A DNA stretch of 64,000 nt, taken from NCBI GenBank assembly GCA_002897115.2, contig BCIH01000021.1, positions 51,377 to 115,376 of the forward strand. Reading direction: 5' to 3'. The notes below the pieces were generated by a model, which worked only from the letters and a program-made list of their open reading frames with translations, made no database searches and was not told the origin of the DNA. Positions 55,853 to 64,000 of this stretch are shown here, one piece after another; the stretch's first letter is position 1, and every line of letters begins with the position of its first letter. Origin of the DNA: Prototheca cutis. Its lineage: Eukaryota; Chlorophyta; Trebouxiophyceae; Chlorellales; Chlorellaceae. A program made the position numbers and the translations under genes.

Positions 55853-56846
55853 ATGCCGATCAATCGTGCATCCTCCGACTCCCCTGCACTTTCGGCATCT
55901 GATCTGGATGCCTACGTGTCACTGGGCAACCTGCTCGCCGACAGGGCGGGGGAAGTGTGCCGGAGGTTCTACCGGACGCCCGTGGCTGTGGACGTCAAGG
56001 CAGATGCTTCGCCTGTCACAGCGGCCGACCGAGAGGCCGAGGCTGCCATGCGCAAGGAGTTGGAGGCCCGCGCCCCCTCACACGGCGTGCTGGGCGAGGA
56101 ATACGGGGTCAAGCAGGGTCAGGGTGGGGAGTGGACCTGGGTGCTTGACCCCGTCGACGGCACCAAGAGCTTCATCACAGGGCGACCCCTGTTTGGCACC
56201 CTGATTGCGCTGTGCTATCGTGGAGTTCCCGTGCTTGGTATTCTGGACCAGCCCATCCTGCACGAGCGGTGGGTGGGCGTCGCGGGAAGACCCACGCTGA
56301 TGAATGGCAGGCCCATTGCCACGCGGGCTTGCGCCGACATCAAGGACGCCTACCTGTTTGCCACCTCGCCTCACATGTTCCAAGGTGTCGGAGTGGAGTC
56401 GTGGACGATGCCTTCTTTTTCATACGTGATTGCTACGTTGCAGGGCATTCTCTGCTGGCAGCCACCTTGCCAGTGCAAACACCTAGTGATCCATCCCGCA
56501 CCCCCTTCCTGCTCCCTTCACCCACACCCAAGTAGGCCCGACGGAGGCGGCCTTTAACCGTGTGCGGGACGCAGTGCGGCTACCACAGTATGGCTGCGAC
56601 TGCTACGCGTATGGCCTGGTGGCACTGGGCCTGGCAGATCTGGTAGTGGAAGCTGACATGAAGCCGTATGACTTTTTGGCGCTGGTGCCCATTGTTCAGG
56701 GCGCGGGTGGTGTCATGACCGACTGGAGTGGGCAGCCGCTGCGTCTGGATGCTTCACGCACCACTTCCCCACACGAGGTTATCGCCGCGGGCGATGCCCA
56801 AGCCCACAAGCAGGCCCTGGACTCGCTTCAGTGGCCACAGAACTAA
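55853..56846 (+). CDS. HISN7: Histidinol-phosphate phosphatase, inositol-monophosphatase family (HISN7-like)
   Basis: Exon 1 starts MPINRASSDSPALSASDLDAYVSLGNLLAD and ends with ATSPHMFQ near 56383; it joins in frame to GPTEAAFNRVRDAV (from about 56537) and ends in TAA at 56844-56846. Metal-binding motifs of the family: GEEYG, WVLDPVDGTKSFITGRPLFGT, and, after the splice, YGCDCYAYGLVALGLADLVVEADMKPYDFLALVPIVQGAGG. These match the plant HISN7/bacterial-type histidinol phosphatase, which removes phosphate from histidinol phosphate in histidine synthesis, normally in the plastid. The start used has no obvious transit peptide, so an upstream exon is possible. Inositol phosphatase is a less likely reading given the extended match. 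Confidence 0.9.
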
Positions 56847-57701
56847 GAAAATGGCCGCACCGTGGGCAGGAGGGGCTTGGTGATATTAGAAATTGCAGTA
56901 TGATGGATGAATGGATGGATGGATGATTTAGGAGATGAAACTATCTCTATAGTGCAGGGCAAAAATGATGAAATCTTCTCGAAATTCGCCGACTCCCACC
57001 TGCACAGCAGGGGCATGTTTTTCAGACAAGATGCCTGTTGGACCGCATTCCCTGGCCACGTCGATCAGAGGATGGGTTGGGTTCCTTCTAATAGCAGGAC
57101 AGGTCGTGCAGGGAGCAGACGCCCACGGTGGTGTGCCATCAGCTGGTGTTGCACCAACGAGGAGTGCCGCCCCCCGAAAGGCGAGCATTGCCTCTGGAAC
57201 AGAGACTTGATGGCATGTCTGAGCATGAGGCACATCGTGCAGAGTCTGCGGAAGACCGGCAAGCGGCTGGAGCGCTTCAAGCGCCCAGCGCCGCAGTGCT
57301 GATGAGCATCCATCCATCCATCCTGGGGGGTTATGGCCTTTCCAACTGGGGGTGGGAACCCCTGGGGCTCCTCTCCCCCGGGAAGGGAAAGGATGTGGCC
57401 CATCATTGAGGTGGTCCACCTTTCTATTGCCATGCAGCGTGTGGAAATTTTCGGCCATCAGTGATGCCCAGCAACCCCCGGGGTGATGTGATACTGCTGC
57501 TGGCTGAGCTGGTGGCATTATTTTTGCCCTGCATGGTAAATCAAGCCGTTCGCGGGCCTTCAAATGCTCGCTTGGCAGCTCTTTGACTGGACGACAGCAT
57601 CACCATCGCGAGTTTCTGGGCAGCGACATTCGCATCAGTAGACACTCATCCCTAAAGGACAACATTGGATGGACGCTTAGCGCACGAGGGACGAGCTCGG
57701 C
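56847..57701. other. Intergenic between HISN7-like and EF-hand genes
   Basis: 855 bases with a short ATGGATGG-type repeat near 56902-56925. No exon recognised. Confidence 0.45.
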
Positions 57702-59244
57702 ATGGCGGCAGCCAGACCGTCGAAGCTGTTGCAAGCGGAGTTTGCCCGGCTGGTGGGCAAAGGTCGCTCTTTTCTTGTGCTCCCAGACCTCCTCCGCTTC
57801 AATCATTACGATGCGGGACTCCCATTGAGCCTGCATCACATTTGCGTGCTCTGGGTCCTCGACAGGTGCCCCGGGGGGGAAGGGGTGGGCGAGCTGGTGA
57901 TCTGTCGGTCATGGTCACTATGGCAATCACATTTTGGAGACGGTGGAATGGCCCTTGCGCCTCGCGCACTTCTCCTCCTCTGCGCCCATGTCAACGGCAT
58001 CAAATCTTCTGTCATCGGAAACCCATGCCCTGCAGCGACCACAATGGCAAGGTGTCCCTGGATGAACTGCGCAGCTTTGCTGAGATGTGCCGGGAAAGGC
58101 GCCGGCAGTACCACGCGTACGAGCTGCCCCAGCAACTGGCGGGGTACTGCATGCTGCGCATGTGGCTGGACGTGGGTTGCACCAAGGACGGCCCGAAACG
58201 ATTTGCCCAGTGGTGAGAATGCTGGTTTGTGTGCGTGTGTGGTGGTGCCGGGGGGGGGGGGGGGGGGGGGGCAACACTTAGGGGGGAAGGTGGAGGAGTG
58301 ACCTGTTTTTCTCGTCCCCCAAAACAAAACAAAAAATACACGATCCATTCGTTCGACCCTGGACCACAGGTTGGCGGCGCTCACACTGGAGGCCAGCTCC
58401 GAGCGCCGCCGGTTTTGGCGGTATGGCACGCAGCAGTATGTCAGCATGCAGGCCGTAGAAGCCCTCCATTCCCTCCTCAAGCTCCAGGTAAGAACAGTCG
58501 TTGGCTGGTTCAGCATGTTTTGGGGATGCCCCAATTCCTTGGGAGCTGGATGAAAGCTGCATGCATGGATTTGGGACCCTGTGTGATAGTAGAGCACTGC
58601 ATCTGGGATTCCGACTCCCATCTTTAGCAACCAAATTCACCACCATCACACAGACACATCAGGAGACGTCGTTGCAGAGCTTTGTGGATCTGCTTCAGCG
58701 GGCCGGCGAGGAGCGTGGCCTGATGGACCCCGAGGATGAGCGCCTGGATGACTGGATCCCGTTGGACAGCGTCCGGCGCCTGGGCGCGAGCCTGTGGGAA
58801 GGCCTGGCCAGTCTGATGGCTGACGTGTGCCCGGTCGAAGAAAGTACGGTGCTCGAACAGTTTCTGCAGGCACCGCCGCAGCAGCAGCCATGGCGAGGTC
58901 TCGTGGGTATGTAGTATATTCTCCATCTTTTGTGGGACAGAGGAGTCGAACGTGTCCCTGGCCATAGACAACCCCTTTTCCATCGTGACATGACGCCCAC
59001 CAGCATCACGGTGCTTGTCATTCAGCCCCTGCATTGTTATCCACGAGCAGGTGTTTCCCCTGTTCCTTGTTTAAACACACTCCTCTCATCCGGCCACCCA
59101 GCTTGTGCAAACCCTTTCTTTGACCGCCGACTGCCCTTGGTCTCTGCAAAATTTCCCCAGATCCGCGAGACCCAGCCCCAAAAGCTCCCCCTTGCTGACT
59201 TTTACACACTAGGGTCTGTCAATCGAAACAAAAAGAAACGCTAG
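57702..59244 (+). CDS. EF-hand protein of unknown function
   Basis: Exon 1 (57702 to about 57865) [21 protein letters not shown]...[13 protein letters not shown] splices to a second exon at about 58038 so that the EF-hand loop [13 protein letters not shown] is formed across the junction, with Asp1, Asp3, Asn5, Lys7 and Glu12 in canonical places. Then [43 protein letters not shown], and a later exon (about 58668-58907) [14 protein letters not shown]...[27 protein letters not shown] final exon after CCCCAG (59160) may read [18 protein letters not shown]...NRNKKKR to TAG at 59242-59244; the donor used for this join is uncertain. No close family recognised. A G run (about 58251-58271) lies early in intron 2. 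Confidence 0.7.
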
Positions 59245-59286
59245 AGTTGTCTTTGCTGCACTCACAGAATTCAATCGTCCCGCCCT

Positions 59287-62200
59287 CTAACATGTCAGGA
59301 CCTTGGTCTTGTACTCTCCGAGTGCCCAGATTGGGAAAATGTTTCGGTAGTTGGCGTACGTGATCATGCAGTTGCGGTTGAAGACTCCAGAGATGGTCTG
59401 CTGTGGCCAGTCCCCGCTTTCTTCCTGCATGTGTGTGTTATGCAAGGAGAGAAAGACTGTGTGTATGTGGTGCTGGGGTTACAACTAATCTCCACATGCA
59501 ACACCACCCTTACCTGGGCCGTGATGAGGCAGGCTGCCGCACGGTGAATGGGTGCAGCATCCACCTCGTGATACTTTGCCGCGATCAGCGAAAGCAGGGC
59601 CCAGCCGGTGTTGACCACATGGCTGTGTTCACCGTCGAGTTGCGAGTAGTCCTGCAGTAGGAATGTGTGTCATGCCAGAGAGTTGTCAGGACATGGTTGA
59701 GCCATTCTTTCGTTTAATTCAGCCCCATCGCATCGCTTCTTAACAGCACTTGTGTGAAACCCACAGACCTTGGTCTTGGAGGAGAGGTAGCTCTCGGCCC
59801 ACCCGCCGTCGGCGCGCTGCTTGGAAAGCAGGAACGCACAGGCCCTGCGCTGGGGCTCCGAGTTGTGGACACTCTCGCCCACCGCCGCCAGGGCGGTCGT
59901 GCCAAACCAGGAGGCATACGTGAAGCACACCGCCCAGTTGCCATACCACGAGCCGTCACCCCTCTGGACCCTGCAGTCAGCATGGGAATTTGTGGCTGGG
60001 AGTTTGAGGGAGAGGGGATTGTCTTGCGAGCTGAGTTTGATGCTGGCTCCTGTGGGTTTGCGTCCTCAGGACCCCCCCCCCAAAAAAACTCGGCTCACAC
60101 CAACTGCACTCAACAGCACCCAGCAATGCTTTTACCTCTTGATGTACTTGATGCCCCTATCGATGGAGGCCTGGATCTCATGGCGGCGGTGCTCCGGGTA
60201 TCGCTGGTCAAATGCCGTCAGTGCGGTGATGCAGGCGGAGGAGCACTCGATGTGGTCGTAGTCCACCACGATGTCGCCAAACGTCTCCGATGGATTGATC
60301 AGCTCCAGGGCGCCGAAAGAACGCTGGTTCTCATACGTCGCCCAGCCCCCCGATGAATTTTGGTAAGAAAGAAGCACGTTGACGCAGTCAAACAACCGGT
60401 CTGCAGAGATGGTCGGAGCACCCACGGTGTCGCCCAGTTCTGCCAACACCAGCGCCGCCTTGAGGCCCTCCGCACTGTTGTGAACAGATGGATGGAGATG
60501 TGCATGCAGTGGTTGGGAGTTGCTGTGGGCAAACCAAAAAAAGGGGGGGGAAATCTCCCAAAAATCCCCCCACCACATCAGCAGCGGACCTGCAGTCGGA
60601 TATTGGCCAGCCGTGGTCGCGGGATGAGAATGGCCAGGCTCCCTTGCTGATGTGGCGGTAGTACTCTGCCAAGGGCTGCTGCGCTTCTTCTACAACCTGG
60701 CTGGCCTCGACATACGCCCCCGCCCGGCGCAGTGGCCGTGCCGCAAAGCCGGCCAGCCCCGTGGCCGCGATGGCTTGGACCGCAAAGGACGTGTCCCAGA
60801 GCTGGCTGCCATTGTAGCCCTGCATCTTCATCCCATCCTCGGCCACCCACAGGTAGTCGTAGAGCCGCGGGAGGTGGAGCTTGAAGGCCTGGGAATCGGG
60901 GTCCTCGAACCAACAGCACAGCATGTTGAGAACCTTGTTCACGGGACCAATATCCACATACCGCGTGTTTTCATCCTGGAACAGGAATGGTCGTAGGTTG
61001 TGTGGGAAGAAAGGGAAGCATTAGTAAGGGAAAATGGCACATTGTCAGGGGCGGCATCGACTGGACGACAGTCAGCATGGGAGTGTGTGTTGCTGGCGAC
61101 AACGGATTGACCGGTCAAACATCCCAGCCAGCTCCTGACCTCGTAGTGAATGTGCTTCATGCACTCTGCCAACGCACGCTTGCGCAGCCTCGAGCCCACC
61201 AGCAGCGCTGCGGCGGTGGAACAGGCGTGTTGCAGGAGATGGATAGGTGTTGTACAAAAAGAGGGAAGAGGAAGTCGGGCTGACGTGATTAGGGGTATCT
61301 ATCCTTGGCAACCCCTCCAACACCAGCCAAAGCTCACACCCAAGAATTGGCCAGTTCTCCCCTCTCCCGCAGCCGACCAACGCACGCTCTACTTGGTACA
61401 GGGACCACCACAGGGCGTCTTGGATGAGCGGGTGCGGGTAGTACATGTCTTCGGGGGCCACTTGGTTGCGCGCCGCGTTCCAGTCGACCGTGCCATAGTC
61501 CTGGGTGTACAGCTCCTGCCGCAAGTCCATGACCAGCGGGGTCAGTTTGCCCGTCGACTTGAGCCCATACATGTAACTCATGGGCAGGTACACCTGCCCA
61601 AGTGCGGGGCAATTGATTGATTGAGGGGTGGAACCAGAACGGCTATCGGAAATTCTGCCATGGCATCAAGGGAGCAACGGAATGAAAACTCCCAATGAAA
61701 TCAACCCACTAGAAAGAAACAGGCATCGTCACCATCATGACACATACCATGCGGCAGTGGCACCAGAACCGGCCGGGGTGCAGCCAGCCGATGCCTGTCC
61801 AGGCAGAGTAGGGCAGCAGCCACATTTCTGGGGGCATGGGGTTCATGCCTTCCCACGCATAGACACCCAGCACTGCCAGCCAAAACTTGCCCCACGACGT
61901 CGTCCACTGCGCGCCACCGTGACTTTGAATCTGCGAATCAGGGAAGCGGTTTGTTGTTGAGAGGGAGCGGGTAATTTCATGTGTTCACATCCCTAGGAGA
62001 TGACCAGTGGGGTGTTGCAGGAAAGGTGTTGTTGGTCGATGGATGCAACCTTGGGGAGACAAACACAAAACTTCCTTTGGCCGGTCCAAGAAGAAAAGCT
62101 GTCAGTGTCTTCTGGCAGTCTAAGATAACCTCCAAAAAAGAAAGAAAGAAAAGAAACTTCTTGCCCCGCCAACTTCTCACCCAGTTGCGTGCAGCAGAGG

Positions 62201-62535
62201 CATCAGGGTCATCGGCAGGCACTCCCAGGAGCCGGAGCGAGACGTAGGAGAACACAGTGCCAAACATGGTGGACTCGCTCTCAATGTGCAGCCCGAACCC
62301 TCCGTCTTCGTTGGCGTGGTTTCGGAGGTAGCGGACCATTTCCTTTTGATGCTCGGGGCTGTGCGTGTGGGTGGGGCATCGAGGCAGCGAGCGTTGGGGA
62401 CGCTGTGGGCAGCTTTGGCCACTGGAACAACCGGGATTGCATCTGGTGGCAACTCCCATACACAAGCACAGACAGCCCAGCGGCACCGGCCAGTCCCAAA
62501 CGCTACAGATGCATTTGCATCAGCGCGCGCGCGCG

Positions 62536-62578
<43 letters not shown>

Positions 62579-63221
62579 ACACTCCCACCTGAGAATGGCA
62601 TCCAGTTGGCCCGTGACGTAGAGCCCAATCAGCATGCCCGGCATGAGGAACATGGGCCCGCCATAGTCTCCGGGCCAGTGCCCATCCTCACACTGCAGCG
62701 ACTCGTAAAAGGAGATGGCATTCTTCAGCGATGCACTGAGCACCTCGCTATCCACAGGCATGCCGGGATCAATCCGCGACGTGTCCACAGCAAAGGGACC
62801 GTCCACGCGCTTTGCCGCCGTCTGCAGCCTGCGCACAGACCAAAGGGCGTTGGGGGGTGGGATGCAGGGTTTTGGCGAGCTCTACAAGCACGTTGTTTGC
62901 TTGCTTATGCATAAAGGATGGAATGCACCGCAGCATTATCTTTGGAGTACTAAACCATCCTTCAGTGGGGCAATTCTCCCCGATCAATCACCCACCCAGC
63001 AACCCGGCCCACCTCAGGAGCTCATCGGAGCTGTGCTGCTGCTGAAGCCGGTTCTGCGCATACTTCTCGCGCGCCCGCTCCACCGCAGCTCGCTCCTCTG
63101 GAGTCCCAGCATTCTTGTCGAAAACCCAGACTTGGCGCCCGGTGTGATCATTCAGGGAACGTAGCAGGGGGTGGCTCTTGCCCCACCCGTCCAGGTCGGT
63201 CGCCGGCTTGAACTTCCACAT
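59287..63221 (-). CDS. CAS1: Cycloartenol synthase (oxidosqualene cyclase)
   Basis: Start at 63221: [14 protein letters not shown], the family MWKLK start. Exons then give [150 protein letters not shown], and the end [24 protein letters not shown]...VLTC (stop at 59287). QW repeats and the catalytic Asp (ISDCSAE, usually DCTAE) are present. His and Ile in DHGWPIS are the residues that steer product to cycloartenol rather than lanosterol. The enzyme cyclises 2,3-oxidosqualene at the ER in sterol synthesis. About ten introns; complete from Met to stop. Confidence 0.94.
62521..62572 (+). repeat. CG/CA repeat in a cycloartenol synthase intron
   Basis: (CG)n followed by (CA)n on the plus strand; on the gene strand it is TG then GC, placed right after the donor (GTGGGAGTGTC). 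Confidence 0.95.
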
Positions 63222-64000
63222 CTCGGGCCGGCCGGGAAAACTGCAGCGGGCGGCGATCCAAGCCAAAGCTCAGGCCTCGCAATGCCTCTCGCTCCCGTAC
63301 TGGCGTGGTAATTCAAAATGCGCTGGTGCGCGCCTGCCTGCGCGTGGGGCCCTGGGGACACGGGGAATGCGAATCTGGAGCTCCGGAATTGCGTAATCGG
63401 CTGCTCAGCGGCTGGACGGATGGCACCTGTTTTTCTTGCTCCAAAGACACTCGTCTAGCGATTCATGATAATCTCCCCACTGGTACTAGGATAAAACGTC
63501 ATGTACTCATCATTTACAGTTTGAAAATTGCCTGGCAGCAGGCAGGCCCTTGCACTTGCTTGGGGGGTCCCTGGAAAAAACGAGCAGGCACATGGGCAGC
63601 GCAGATCGCCCGCTCCATTGCCAAGCAGTACCCTACCATGCCAGTGCCCTGCCGCATTTCGCTGTGGCCTGCAGTACTACTACAATGCACAGCCTCAAGC
63701 CCCGAGGTCATCCTCGTGACACATTGTGTCGGGCCGCGCCTTATAGCTCTTGTTTGGTGAGTAGAAAAGAAAGTTTGCCACGTGGCTCGTGTACAGGCAC
63801 GCAAACCGCTCAATCTGGCAAGGGTTTTTTTTTTTGAGAAATGAGTCAGTGCCCAGTGGGGTCGTGCATGTGTCAGTCAACAGCTGGTATGCACAGATTT
63901 TCCTTTGTCCACGGCATATCATGTCACCCCCAAATGTGGACCCCCCCCCCCCCCCCCCCCCCACACACACACCTGGTGTGCGTAGCGCGAGTTTTGGTAG
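63222..64000. other. Upstream of cycloartenol synthase, with a C22 run at 63941-63962
   Basis: 779 bases to the window edge; expected promoter of the cyclase. No exon recognised. The C run is followed by CACACACAC, like the 3' ends of introns elsewhere in the window. Confidence 0.5.

Overview
The window is nuclear DNA of a GC-rich, intron-dense unicellular green alga. Three features point that way: a plastid-type HDS/IspG enzyme of the MEP isoprenoid pathway with a transit-like N-terminus, a plant-type cycloartenol synthase (DHGWPIS determinants) and a plant/bacterial-type histidinol-phosphate phosphatase (HISN7-like). Together with the GC-rich compact layout they suggest a chlorophyte, plausibly a trebouxiophyte of the Chlorella/Auxenochlorella/Prototheca type. 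No photosynthesis-specific gene is present, so I cannot say whether the organism is photosynthetic. Almost all genes are split by short GT-AG introns; I rebuilt the models by joining exons by hand, so exon borders are predictions.

Layout, left to right. YIF1 C-terminus (+), AK6 (-), HDS (-), RPN2 C-terminus (-), a 40-base C run, OTUD6-like C-terminus (+), ASH2-like COMPASS subunit (+), glucosidase II beta (-), FAD synthase (+), SfsA-like protein (-), UMP-CMP kinase (+), prolyl aminopeptidase-like hydrolase (-), DMAC1-like and TMA7 (both -, 16 bases apart), SAC3/LENG8-like protein (+), an unresolved 1.4 kb, mTERF-like protein (-), RAD23 (+), adenosine kinase (-), an unrecognised membrane protein with a GDHMPPN cysteine motif (-), PIG-Q/GPI1 (+), MAP kinase (-), RPL26 (-), ABC1/ADCK-type kinase-like protein (+), SAM methyltransferase (+), G3BP-like NTF2+RRM protein (-), acidic zinc-finger protein (+), rolling-stone-like membrane protein (-), HISN7-like phosphatase (+), EF-hand protein (+), cycloartenol synthase (-).

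The genes are mostly housekeeping and do not form one pathway. HDS makes isoprenoid precursors in the plastid and cycloartenol synthase uses an isoprenoid product for sterols; AK6, UMP-CMP kinase and adenosine kinase handle nucleotides; RPN2, RAD23 and OTUD6 act on ubiquitin; glucosidase II, PIG-Q and YIF1 act in the ER and Golgi.

The most interesting signals are not single genes. First, introns show strand polarity: G runs and TG repeats lie just after the 5' splice site, and C runs and CA repeats lie just before the 3' splice site, on both strands, so intron ends are often complementary. Second, TMA7 and a DMAC1-like gene are so close that one bicistronic mRNA is likely. Third, the C run at 7081-7120 separates two genes that both lack their 5' halves, which points to a chimeric assembly join. 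Fourth, the MAP kinase has VEY in place of the TEY activation motif.
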